Shown: one piece after another, positions 17,801 to 26,195 of the stretch
How positions within the stretch are numbered: the first letter of the stretch is position 1
Layout of the letters: the number at the start of each line of letters is the position of its first letter
Assembly: GCA_944325335.1 (NCBI GenBank)
Contig: CALUZR010000004.1
Location: forward strand, 35,782-99,781
Origin: an uncultured Parabacteroides sp.
GTDB taxonomy: Bacteria; Bacteroidota; Bacteroidia; Bacteroidales; Tannerellaceae
Length of the DNA stretch: 64,000 nucleotides
Direction: 5' to 3'
Program-made: the position numbers and the translations under genes
Notes under the pieces: model-generated
Databases searched by the model: none
The model's input: only the letters and a program-made list of their open reading frames with translations
Told to the model about the DNA's origin: nothing

Positions 17801-19057
17801 TCACGCCTCCACGACCAGTTGTCCGTCTACTTTTTTAATATGTTGCATGATGTTGGCAGGTGGCCGTTGGGCCTGGAGCTCCCGTTTCATGAAATCCATG
17901 AAGGGCGCCACATGCTGGAAGAACTTCCGATAGCCTGCGCAGAGGTAATTGAGTCCCGGTTCGCCCTCTTGCGTATAGAGGAAGCGATTCTTGGGGCATT
18001 CGCCGTTGCACGCAAACAGGTATTCGCATTGTTTGCACTGCTGGGGAAGTCTCTCCTGTTTGTCGGCGCCAAATTGGAGCTGCTGGCGACCATACATCAT
18101 CTCCGTCAACGTCTTTGTCCGGATGTTTCCCAACTTGTATTCAGGAAACACGAAGTGATCACAGGCATAGACATCGCCATTGAACTCCATGACGCCCGCA
18201 TGCCCGCAAGTTTTCGCCAATGAGCAAATCCCCGGTGTCACGCCCACCCAGTTGGCCAACGTGGCGTCGAAAAGTTGGATGTAATACTCGCCCACGTCCG
18301 TCTGCACCCATTCATCAAACAGCGCGCACAGGAAGTCGCCCCACTTCTCGCTATCTACCGAGAAGGGCGCCAGCTCTATTTTGTGGGCGTCGGGGGTTTG
18401 CATCTCGTCGGGCGAGGCCAATAAGGTACCGTCGGCATGTCGTCCAATGCGTTCCACGATGGGGGCGAACTGGATGTAATGGCAATCGATGTCTTTAAAG
18501 AACTGGTAAAACTCGTGCGGGTATTCCACGTTGTAATCATTGACCACGGCCATCGCGTTGTATTCCACGCCGTGCTTTTTCAAGAGCTCGATGCCCTTCA
18601 TTACTTTATAAAACGAGGGCAACCCTTGCCGGTTTCGCCTGTATTCATCGTGAAACTCCTGCGGTCCGTCGATGGAAATGCCCACCAGAAAATGATTCTC
18701 CTTGAAAAAGCGGCACCATTCGTCGGTCAGAAGCGTGCCGTTTGTCTGGATGCAGTTGTCGATCTGCCGCCCGCCTGCATACTTACGTTGTAGGTCGAGG
18801 GCATGTTGGTAAAAAGAGATGGGGCGCATGAGTGTCTCGCCACCATGCCAGGTAAAAAGTACTTCGGGCATGGTTTGGCATTCGAGGTACTGCCGTATGA
18901 ATGTTTCAAGCAAATCGTCGCTTAGGACATAGTTTTTCGCATCTGGATAGAGTTTCTTTTTCTCCAGATAGTAGCAATACTCGCACGCAAGGTTGCAAAC
19001 TGACCCTACGGGCTTCAGCATCACATATACGGGATGTGCAAATGGAGCTATATTCAT
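17801..19057 (-). CDS. Anaerobic sulfatase-maturating enzyme (radical SAM/SPASM)
   Basis: A radical-SAM protein of 418 residues from the chosen start at 19057 (MNIAPFAHPVY). The longer open frame to 19099 would overlap the upstream gene and adds an atypical N-terminus. It has the [4Fe-4S]-SAM motif CNLACEYC (Cys21, 25, 28), the GGE motif HGGETLM, and a SPASM-type C-terminus with many cysteines (CSLAKTCGHAG, CDHF, CKQCEYLFACNGECPKNRF). Such enzymes convert an active-site Cys or Ser of sulfatases to formylglycine without oxygen. The window carries a Ser-type sulfatase at 45293-46852, a likely client. The neighbours (amidase, menE) do not suggest a local substrate. Confidence 0.88.
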   Translation of the reverse strand: MNIAPFAHPVYVMLKPVGSVCNLACEYCYYLEKKKLYPDAKNYVLSDDLLETFIRQYLECQTMPEVLFTWHGGETLMRPISFYQHALDLQRKYAGGRQIDNCIQTNGTLLTDEWCRFFKENHFLVGISIDGPQEFHDEYRRNRQGLPSFYKVMKGIELLKKHGVEYNAMAVVNDYNVEYPHEFYQFFKDIDCHYIQFAPIVERIGRHADGTLLASPDEMQTPDAHKIELAPFSVDSEKWGDFLCALFDEWVQTDVGEYYIQLFDATLANWVGVTPGICSLAKTCGHAGVMEFNGDVYACDHFVFPEYKLGNIRTKTLTEMMYGRQQLQFGADKQERLPQQCKQCEYLFACNGECPKNRFLYTQEGEPGLNYLCAGYRKFFQHVAPFMDFMKRELQAQRPPANIMQHIKKVDGQLVVEA

Positions 19058-19059
19058 AT

Positions 19060-20088
19060 CTATCGGTATTGTTTGTAGTCTTCCAGGAACCCTTCGCATA
19101 TCCAGTTGGCCAGCGCCTGCCGGTTATTTTTCAGGATGATGCGTTGCAGGTCGTATTTGTTTTGAATGTTTCCTATTTCAATAAAGAGCGAAACGGGTTG
19201 GGCTTTGCGTAGGACAAAGAGGTCGCGTTTACTGACAGTTCCCTTAAAGCCGCGCCCGGGTTGGTGTTGCGCATATTTTCGTTTGAATGTATTGCGCACC
19301 GTATTGGCGAGCCGCTTTCCTGCGCGGCTTCCAGCGTGGTAAAAGAAGACATCCATCTGTTTGTTGCGGCTTCGGCTGTCCACGTGGATGAAGAGCGCCC
19401 GTTTGTATCCGCCTCCGTCTTGCTTCATGAGGGTGTTAATCTTATCGCACCGCTGTTGGAGTCGCCTTACTTGGTTGAGCGGAATGGTCTGTCCCATGCA
19501 GGTCTCGCGCTTGGAATTGCTGAGGTACATGCCGTCGCGGATGCCATCCTTTGCGTCTTGGATGATGATATGTACCTTCGCCCCGCGCTGCATCAAGTTG
19601 CGGGCCACGCGGAGGATAATGTCGTAGGCATACTCATCTTCACAGAGCGTGTGGTTTCCCAGCTTCCCCATCGCACCCGGGTCGGGGCCGCCGTGGCCGC
19701 TCACCAAGTAAAACGTGGCCCCTTTCAACTCGGATGAGATTGTCTCGTACTTCGCATACTGCTTGCCAAAGAGAGGTTCATATCCCGCCCGCTTCTTCGA
19801 GGTCGATTCCTTGGCGCGGCGATGTGCGGTCGTCTGTACCTCGTCCTCGTCGCGCAAGGGGGGAAGTGTATACTTCACGCCCTGGATCAACATATTGTTT
19901 TTGCCCAGTTTCTTCTTGTTTATCTGGATAAATTCTTGCTGGTAGCGATATCCTGTCCGCCCAAACCGTTTCAGGAAAAGCTCAATCCCTTCCCCGCTCT
20001 TTGGGTAGGCCCTTTCTTGGGCAGGAAGCGGAACGGCGGCGAGCCAAACGAGGCATCCGACGAGCCAACACATTTTAGCGACTTGCAT
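19060..20088 (-). CDS. N-acetylmuramoyl-L-alanine amidase (Amidase_3)
   Basis: A 342-residue exported cell-wall hydrolase (signal: VGCLVWLAAVPLPAQ). After an N-terminal KSGEGIELFLKRFGRTG segment comes the zinc amidase domain: YLVSGHGGPDPGA (zinc His), CEDEYAYDI (zinc Glu), ALFIHVDSRSRN (zinc His) and the catalytic glutamate in SLFIEIGNIQN. It cleaves the lactyl-amide bond between MurNAc and the stem peptide, as in daughter-cell separation. Its start overlaps the exonuclease stop by 14 bp, and the maturase starts 3 bp after its stop, so it belongs to the same operon. Confidence 0.9.
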   Translation of the reverse strand: MQVAKMCWLVGCLVWLAAVPLPAQERAYPKSGEGIELFLKRFGRTGYRYQQEFIQINKKKLGKNNMLIQGVKYTLPPLRDEDEVQTTAHRRAKESTSKKRAGYEPLFGKQYAKYETISSELKGATFYLVSGHGGPDPGAMGKLGNHTLCEDEYAYDIILRVARNLMQRGAKVHIIIQDAKDGIRDGMYLSNSKRETCMGQTIPLNQVRRLQQRCDKINTLMKQDGGGYKRALFIHVDSRSRNKQMDVFFYHAGSRAGKRLANTVRNTFKRKYAQHQPGRGFKGTVSKRDLFVLRKAQPVSLFIEIGNIQNKYDLQRIILKNNRQALANWICEGFLEDYKQYR

Positions 20089-20656
20089 ACGTAGCCCTAT
20101 TTATATGGTTATAAATTTCGCGCGTCAAGTAAATGTCGTAGGAAGCGTCGTGGAGCTTTTCCGGGTCGAGTGTAATACCCAAGGTACGGGCCACGGTCTC
20201 TTGCTTGAAGTCGGGCATGATATGTCGCGTGGCCAAGAGATGTTGCGTGGCGAGCACCATGACATCGATGGAGTTCACCCAAAACCAAGAGTAGAAATAC
20301 TGGTCCCCGTTCTGCACGAAGAAGGCTTTCAGGAAGGCGTTATCGAATGAGGCATTGTTGTAGCCGGCCAGAAAGAACTTGTCCTGCCTGTCGTATTTAT
20401 CCACATATTTGGAGAGAAGTGCGACAAACTGCTGGTACACCTCCTGCATGAGCGGGTAGTCTTCGATTTGCTCACGGGTCACGTGGCACACTTTCAGGGC
20501 TTCATCGTCGATGAGGCAGCGGGGATTGGGCCGCACGTGGAAGTTGAATGATTCCTTCGTCTCGCCGTCGATGACGATTTGTCCGCTTATTTGATGAATC
20601 CCGTTCTTCCAGTAGAGGATTCCCGTCGTCTCCAAATCATAAAAGAGTATCTTCAT
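20075..20656 (-). CDS. 3'-5' exonuclease, DnaQ/DEDDh-like
   Basis: A protein of about 193 residues from the ATG at 20656 (MKILFYDLETTG); the open frame extends to 20737, but that would start upstream of the promoter box at 20681. DEDD exonuclease motifs are visible: FYDLETTG (Exo I), GYNNASFDNAF (Exo II) and HDASYDIYLTREI (Exo III, DEDDh-type). It probably degrades single-stranded DNA or RNA 3' ends, as in proofreading or repair. It is the first gene of a six-gene minus-strand run ending at 13028. Confidence 0.85.
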   Translation of the reverse strand: MKILFYDLETTGILYWKNGIHQISGQIVIDGETKESFNFHVRPNPRCLIDDEALKVCHVTREQIEDYPLMQEVYQQFVALLSKYVDKYDRQDKFFLAGYNNASFDNAFLKAFFVQNGDQYFYSWFWVNSIDVMVLATQHLLATRHIMPDFKQETVARTLGITLDPEKLHDASYDIYLTREIYNHINRATYASR

Positions 20657-20680
20657 ATCATTTCGTTTTTTAGTGTCCGA

Positions 20681-20688
20681 CAAAGATA
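20681..20688 (-). promoter_or_regulatory. -7 box for the exonuclease-to-DUF3857 operon
   Basis: Minus strand TATCTTTG, 24 bp upstream of the exonuclease start, a perfect TAnnTTTG match. Confidence 0.55.
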
Positions 20689-20755
20689 CGCAAAAATTGC
20701 ATATCGTATTATACATTAAATAGGGTTTCGCTTTCAAGCCTCCGGTTTGCGCGGT

Positions 20756-21628
20756 CTATGCAGTAGGTACGGGCATGCGGTCTGGGATTTTTTCCGTCTC
20801 TGCCTGGGCCTTTTCCGTTTCATTTTCCGTTTGAGGCGCCTTGTTCTTGTCCTCGGTCGTCGCGCCGCTATTCTGCGAGCTGCCATTTCCGATGATTTTC
20901 CGGAAGCGGTAAATTATATCGTTCGTATTATCGATCAACTTACCCAGTTCCAGGCGCGTCGTCTCGTCTTTCGCGGCCATTTCATTCACGCGGTAAAGTG
21001 CGTTGATGGCTTTGGCGAGCTCGTTGAAGGCGTCGTCGGTCTGCGACCGCAATTTCCGCATGTCGGCAGCGAGGATTTTTTCCCGTTCCGTCCGCATCCG
21101 TTGGCGGTAAATGCTCTGGAACTCCTGGTTCGCCGCTTCAATCTGGTCGGGAATCTGGCTCATTTCCAGCAGAGTCAGTGCCGAGCGGTATGGATCATGG
21201 CGCAACTTATCCACCACCTTGTCCAGGATGGCGGTCTCTGAGTCGTAACTCAGCCGGTGCACATTTCGTCCCGCTTGCTTGAAGACGAAAGACAGCGTCC
21301 GCCCTGCCTGCTTCTTTTCCTCGTCTGGGTGATAATTCGCGATGGCTTGTATGATCTGTTTATACATCAAGTAAATCTTATCCCGCTTATTATCGTACAT
21401 GCGAATGACTTCTGTCTCGATAAACGCCTTGTTCGGATGGAAGCCCGACACCTCGTTGTTTACCGACAGGGAAAACGCATCCCATTGGAGGATGAAGCCA
21501 AATTGCACGGCCTTCTCTTGCGGTATTTCCTTCAAAAGGAACTTCATGTATTGCACATGCTCCGCATTCTGCGCTTTCTCCCGGGAAAAGCTGTGCATTA
21601 TTTCCTGCATAGTCTGTCTTTCTGCCAT
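20756..21628 (-). CDS. DUF6261-like cytoplasmic protein of unknown function
   Basis: A 290-residue protein with no signal or membrane segment. It is largely alpha-helical and charged (for example EVIRMYDNKRDKIYLMYKQI and REKILAADMRKLRSQTDD) and ends in a low-complexity Glu/Thr/Pro tail after about residue 255. It resembles the Bacteroidales DUF6261 family, which has no assigned role; this assignment is from memory of sequence character. The likely promoter is at 21969-22000, which gives an unusually long (about 330 nt) leader containing a 41-bp repeat array. Confidence 0.6.
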   Translation of the reverse strand: MAERQTMQEIMHSFSREKAQNAEHVQYMKFLLKEIPQEKAVQFGFILQWDAFSLSVNNEVSGFHPNKAFIETEVIRMYDNKRDKIYLMYKQIIQAIANYHPDEEKKQAGRTLSFVFKQAGRNVHRLSYDSETAILDKVVDKLRHDPYRSALTLLEMSQIPDQIEAANQEFQSIYRQRMRTEREKILAADMRKLRSQTDDAFNELAKAINALYRVNEMAAKDETTRLELGKLIDNTNDIIYRFRKIIGNGSSQNSGATTEDKNKAPQTENETEKAQAETEKIPDRMPVPTA

Positions 21629-21683
21629 TTTGTTACTTGTTAAACAATTATTTGCGTGTAGCTATCCTTCATCAGCTTCGTCC

Positions 21684-21932
21684 TTTCGCGCTTTGCGAAA
21701 CTATTTTACTCCAGAAGTTTTGCCCTTTTGCCTTTCTGAAATCTATTTTCTTTCTCGAGAAAAACCGAATCGCGTTATACGAAATGGAATTCCTTCTGGT
21801 GAATTACCATTTCGCGCTGCGCGAGCTGTTTTTCTTTAGAAGGAAAGGGATTTCGCGCTTGGTGATGGGACTTTCCTCCGGGTGCATAGCCTTACTTTCT
21901 CTCGCGAAATTATTTTACTTCAGAAGTAAATA
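21684..21932. repeat. Degenerate tandem array, period about 41-42 bp (6 units)
   Basis: Units begin with TTTCGCGC-like sequence near 21684, 21726, 21768, 21810, 21851 and 21892. The first and last share GCGAAAnTATTTTACTnCAGAAG (at 21695 and 21904), and units 1, 4 and 5 share TTTCGCGC. Some units are dyad-like: GAAATGG at 21781 pairs with CCATTTC at 21807. It lies in the leader of the DUF6261 gene, within the 556-bp divergent gap 21629-22184, and no gene is supported there. Confidence 0.65.
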
Positions 21933-21968
21933 CATTTTGGAGCCTGGAAGCAAGCTGTCACGCTGATG

Positions 21969-22000
21969 CAAAGATAGGAAATATTTTGGCGAAATCACAA
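21969..22000 (-). promoter_or_regulatory. Probable promoter of the DUF6261 gene
   Basis: Minus strand -33 TTG (21998-22000) and -7 TATCTTTG (21969-21976), 21 bp apart. Transcription from here crosses the 41-bp array before the start codon at 21628. Confidence 0.5.
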
Positions 22001-22127
22001 TACTTTTCTGATTTATTTTTGTAGAGGCTTCATTTTTTAAGAAACCAAACGGTGAGGACAGGGTGGAACCCTATTTTTAGGCGATGCAAAATATTTTTAT
22101 CTATTATGTAAATAAGGAAGTGGGAAA

Positions 22128-22159
22128 TTTGGTAAGCAATAAAATATATTGTATCTTTG
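22128..22159 (+). promoter_or_regulatory. Promoter of the PDZ protein gene
   Basis: -33 TTTG (22128-22131) and -7 TATCTTTG (22152-22159), 20 bp apart: a textbook Bacteroides promoter. It rules out the longer start at 22149. Confidence 0.8.
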
Positions 22160-22184
22160 CAGAAACAAATCAAAAATAAATGAT

Positions 22185-23636
22185 ATGAATCGAACATTCA
22201 AAATAGTCGCCTATGGTTTGCTTATGCTGTTACTGGCATCAGGCACTCATGCGCAAAAAAAGAAAGAGCAAGCGATGGTTTGCCGTACTGGACTTACCTA
22301 TGAAATTAGCCAGAAAACAAACTGGGGAAAAGGGAAACCTGTCGTGATAAACGTGACCCCATATAGCTCTGCGGAGCGTGCAGGTTTGCAGCTGAACGAT
22401 ATCATTGAAGAAATAGATGGCATCCCTACTACGGAGCTATCGAAGGAGGATATAGACATCCTGCTCAATCCGACGGGGCGTCCGGATATTATCCTGACGT
22501 TGAAATCCGCTCAGAGCGAGGCACGGACGGTACGTATGCGAAAGGAATGCAAGCCGATGCAGGCCGTGACCGAGGCCATGTTGGCGATATCGTATAATAT
22601 GTATAGCTTGGAAACGACCTCGGAACGGACGTTTACCTGTCCGTTCATCTATACTGCGACCGAGGATACGGTGGATCTAACCCAGTTCCACACCTTCTCG
22701 TTTGCGGAAGTGGACGAAAATAACCGCGACTTGGAGATCGACCTCAATCGCATCATTGAACGCGAAATGGAAAAGAAGGGCTATGAGCGGGACTTGCGGA
22801 AACCGGACCTGCTGGTGCAGACCTTCTACTATTTTGACAAGAATCCGGATTACATTGGGCCGAACCCGATCAAGTTGGAGAAGCCGGTGTTTCGCTACAA
22901 CTCGAACCGGAACCGGATGGAGGAGGTGCCGTTCCTGGAATTGGGTGCCTCGACCTCAGAAGCGCCGTATCTGTTGCAGCTGGGGTTCCGCTTGATCGAC
23001 CAAAAGCTACAACCGGGCCGCGTCTTGTGGGAATGTGAGTCGAATGAGCTGTTGCAAGAGCCGTTCGGGTTGAAAGAATATGCGCAAATGCACATTCCGC
23101 TGATGTGTTTGCAATTCCCGTACCTCAGAAGCAAGAAACATGTTCGCTTTACCGTGACCCAATGCACGTATAACTACACGGGAATTAACTACGACTTGAA
23201 CAAGCTCTCGAACGTGGCGTGGATCGACAAGGGCTCGCCGGCCTACGAGGCTGGCATCCAGCCGGGAGATGTTGTGGAGGGTATCGAGGGCTTGAGCACG
23301 GACTATACAATCGACGAGTTCACGTCCGCATACCGGCAATTCATCATGAATACGATGGAGCTTCGTGACAAGTCTACGCGATTCACGGACAGTAATGGAT
23401 TTGACCGTTGCATGTATTGGGATACGTTCAAGTATCCTGAAGTGAATAAGGCCATCCAAAATGCGAACAACTTGACGGCTTTCGCTTACTTGTACTACTT
23501 TGCGCCTTACATCAATCCGACCAGCAACAATGCCATCACGTTCTATGTGAAGCAGGGGGAAGAACGGCGCAAGATTATCATCCGTCCGACGATACGGAGC
23601 AGTGTCTCCATCGCCATCGGATACCCTTCTAAATAA
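22185..23636 (+). CDS. Exported double-PDZ protein, DUF4136-like middle
   Basis: A 483-residue protein from the ATG at 22185. The signal peptide (VAYGLLMLLLASGTHAQ) is followed by a PDZ domain (PYSSAERAGLQLNDIIEEID), a middle region resembling DUF4136 (DLNRIIEREMEKKGYERD, KPDLLVQTFYYFDKNP) and a second PDZ (KGSPAYEAGIQPGDVVEGIE, about residues 340-380). No protease catalytic motif is visible, so it is probably a periplasmic peptide-binding or scaffold protein. mutS2 starts 15 bp after its stop, so the two may be co-transcribed although unrelated in function. Confidence 0.75.
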   Translation: MNRTFKIVAYGLLMLLLASGTHAQKKKEQAMVCRTGLTYEISQKTNWGKGKPVVINVTPYSSAERAGLQLNDIIEEIDGIPTTELSKEDIDILLNPTGRPDIILTLKSAQSEARTVRMRKECKPMQAVTEAMLAISYNMYSLETTSERTFTCPFIYTATEDTVDLTQFHTFSFAEVDENNRDLEIDLNRIIEREMEKKGYERDLRKPDLLVQTFYYFDKNPDYIGPNPIKLEKPVFRYNSNRNRMEEVPFLELGASTSEAPYLLQLGFRLIDQKLQPGRVLWECESNELLQEPFGLKEYAQMHIPLMCLQFPYLRSKKHVRFTVTQCTYNYTGINYDLNKLSNVAWIDKGSPAYEAGIQPGDVVEGIEGLSTDYTIDEFTSAYRQFIMNTMELRDKSTRFTDSNGFDRCMYWDTFKYPEVNKAIQNANNLTAFAYLYYFAPYINPTSNNAITFYVKQGEERRKIIIRPTIRSSVSIAIGYPSK

Positions 23637-23651
23637 AAAGAACAAAAACGT

Positions 23652-26111
23652 ATGATCTATCCATCAAACTTTGAACAGAAGACGGGCTTTGACAAGGTCC
23701 GAAAATTAGTTACGGAGAAGTGCTTGAGTCCGCTGGGCGAGGAGCGCGTGGCTGATATGGACTTCTCGACAGATTACAATATAATATGTGAAAGGCTGGA
23801 ACAGACGCGTGAATTTGCGCGCTTGCTGGAAGAGGCGGATGAATTCCCGTCAAATTATTTCCTCGACGTGCGCTACTCCTTGAAACGCATCAAACCGGAA
23901 GGCACCTGGATGGACGAGAAGGAGTTGTTCGACCTGAAGCGGTCGCTACAGACCATCCAGGATATTGTACGCTTCTTGCAGCCTGGCGAGGAGGAAGATG
24001 TGCCCTATCCCGCGCTGACGAAATTGGCGGGCGACATTCAAGTGTTCCCGAAACTGATCGGACAAATCGACACGATCCTCGACAAGTTCGGGAAAGTGAA
24101 GGATTCAGCTTCCGACAAGTTGCAATCGATCCGGCTCGAGATGACGATTACGATGAGCAATATCTCCCGAAGCCTCCAAACGATCCTCCGCACGGCGCAA
24201 CAGGAGGGCGTAGTGGACAAAGATGTCTCTCCCACTCTGCGCGACGGCCGACTGATGATACCCGTAGCCCCTGCATTTAAGCGCAAGATCAAAGGCATCG
24301 TACACGATGAATCCGCAAGTGGGAAAACGGTCTTCATCGAGCCGGAAATCGTGGTGGAGGCCAACAACCGCATTCGCGAGCTCGAGGGAGAGGAGAAGCG
24401 GGAAATCATCCGCATCCTCACGGCCTTTACGGACGTGATTCGGCCGCTGGTGCCCGATATCTTGCAGTCGTACGAGTTCCTGGCGGATATCGACTTCATC
24501 CGCGCGAAGGCTTTATTTGCGAAGGAAATCCACGCCATCTATCCCGTGGTCGAGGAGAAGCAGCAGATCGACTGGGCGAGGGCGGTACACCCCCTGCTCT
24601 ACCTGTCGCGAAAAGAGGTAGTGCCGCTTGACATGACGTTGGCCGAAGGGACGCGTATCCTCATCATCTCCGGACCCAATGCAGGCGGGAAATCGGTTTG
24701 CCTCAAGACGGTGGGGCTCTTACAATACATGATGCAATGCGGTATGTTGGTGCCCATGCACGAGTCGTCGCGGATGGGAATCTTCGACAAGCTTTTCATC
24801 GATATTGGAGATGAGCAGAGCATTGAAAACGACCTCAGCACCTACTCGTCGCACCTGACGCACATGAAATACTTCGTGAAAAACTGCGATGCAAAGACGA
24901 TCCTGCTTATCGACGAGTTCGGAAGCGGTACGGAACCGCAGATTGGAGGTGCCATCGCGGAAGCCTTGCTCCATCGCTTCAACGAACGAAACAGTTTCGG
25001 CATTATCACGACCCATTACCAGAACTTGAAGCATTTTGCGGAAGATACCCCAGGGGTCGTCAATGGCGCGATGCTGTATGACCGGCATGTCATGAAGCCA
25101 CTCTTTCGCCTCGCGATTGGAAATCCGGGTAGTTCGTTCGCCATTGAAATCGCCCGCAAAATTGGATTGCCAGAGGATGTGATCGGAGAAGCCTCCGCGA
25201 TCGTGGGGCAAGACTATATTAATATGGATAAATACCTCCAGGATATTGTTCGCGACAAACGATACTGGGAACATAAGCGGCAGAACATACATCAACGAGA
25301 AAAAAGGCTCGAAGAAGTCATCGCCAAATATGAAAAGGACCTCCAGGAGGTAAACAGTCAGCGCAAGGATATACTACGCGACGCCCAGGCAGAAGCCGCC
25401 CGTGTCCTGGCCGAGGCCAATGCCAAAATAGAGAACACCATACGCGAAATCAAAGAGGCGCAAGCTGAAAAGGAGCGCACCAAACAAGCCCGCCAATCGC
25501 TGCAAGACTTCAAAGCCAACCTCCAAGGCGCCGCAGAAGTGGATGAGCGCATCGCCCGCAAGATGGAGAAGCTGCAAGCCCGCATGGAGCGGAAAAAGCA
25601 AAAGGCAAAGAGCGTGCAGACGCAGGCGTTCAATCCCGAGGTGATTGAAGTGGGCGATTCAGTCCGCATCAAGGGACAAACGAGCGTGGGCGAGGTGATG
25701 GAAATCCAGGACAAGCAGACCGCGGTCGTAGCATTCGGAATGATAAAAAGCAACGTCAAACTGGAGCGACTGGAGAAGGTGAGCCGGAACCAAATTAAGC
25801 GAGACGTGCAAAAGAGTACCTTCATCAGCGAACAGACTTCCGAAGAAATGCACCAAAAACGACTCCACTTCAAACAGGAAATCGACATCCGGGGCATGCG
25901 CGGAGACGAAGCCATCCAGGCTGTCACCTACTTTATCGACGATGCCATCCAAGTAGGGGCGCAACAGGTGTGTATCCTCCATGGGACAGGCACCGGCATC
26001 TTGCGGCAGCTCATTCGCGAGTACTTGCAAGGCGTCCCAGGCGTGCGTAGCTTCCACGACGAACATGTACAATTCGGCGGGGCTGGGATTACGGTTGTTG
26101 AATTCGAATAA
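23652..26111 (+). CDS. mutS2: Endonuclease/ATPase MutS2
   Basis: An 819-residue MutS-family protein lacking the mismatch-recognition domain. Core and clamp helices are followed by the ATPase (Walker A GPNAGGKS at 342-348, Walker B ILLIDEFGSGTEP near 419), a long coiled-coil (about 540-640) and a C-terminal Smr nuclease domain from about 742 (IDIRGMRGDEA, LHGTGTGIL). In other bacteria MutS2 suppresses recombination or rescues collided ribosomes; the Smr domain cleaves nucleic acid. Length and domain order are normal. Confidence 0.96.
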   Translation: MIYPSNFEQKTGFDKVRKLVTEKCLSPLGEERVADMDFSTDYNIICERLEQTREFARLLEEADEFPSNYFLDVRYSLKRIKPEGTWMDEKELFDLKRSLQTIQDIVRFLQPGEEEDVPYPALTKLAGDIQVFPKLIGQIDTILDKFGKVKDSASDKLQSIRLEMTITMSNISRSLQTILRTAQQEGVVDKDVSPTLRDGRLMIPVAPAFKRKIKGIVHDESASGKTVFIEPEIVVEANNRIRELEGEEKREIIRILTAFTDVIRPLVPDILQSYEFLADIDFIRAKALFAKEIHAIYPVVEEKQQIDWARAVHPLLYLSRKEVVPLDMTLAEGTRILIISGPNAGGKSVCLKTVGLLQYMMQCGMLVPMHESSRMGIFDKLFIDIGDEQSIENDLSTYSSHLTHMKYFVKNCDAKTILLIDEFGSGTEPQIGGAIAEALLHRFNERNSFGIITTHYQNLKHFAEDTPGVVNGAMLYDRHVMKPLFRLAIGNPGSSFAIEIARKIGLPEDVIGEASAIVGQDYINMDKYLQDIVRDKRYWEHKRQNIHQREKRLEEVIAKYEKDLQEVNSQRKDILRDAQAEAARVLAEANAKIENTIREIKEAQAEKERTKQARQSLQDFKANLQGAAEVDERIARKMEKLQARMERKKQKAKSVQTQAFNPEVIEVGDSVRIKGQTSVGEVMEIQDKQTAVVAFGMIKSNVKLERLEKVSRNQIKRDVQKSTFISEQTSEEMHQKRLHFKQEIDIRGMRGDEAIQAVTYFIDDAIQVGAQQVCILHGTGTGILRQLIREYLQGVPGVRSFHDEHVQFGGAGITVVEFE

Positions 26112-26130
26112 AGAGACGTCCCAAAATAGC

Positions 26131-26161
26131 ATGGCCTTGTCCGGACACCGGATGAGGCCAT
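26131..26161. terminator. Terminator between mutS2 and dinB
   Basis: Stem ATGGCCT (26131-26137) / AGGCCAT (26155-26161) with inner TCCGG/CCGGA, followed by ACTTTTTC. A second perfect 14-bp palindrome, GAATAGGCCTATTC, lies at 26181-26194 just before the dinB stop codon. Confidence 0.75.
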
Positions 26162-26195
26162 ACTTTTTCGGGAGAGGATGGAATAGGCCTATTCC

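Noticed and set aside
21637..21966. A 109-codon plus-strand frame between the DUF6261 and PDZ genes
   Set aside because: It runs across the degenerate 41-bp array, has no recognisable domain or start signal, and is opposed by the likely leader of the DUF6261 gene.
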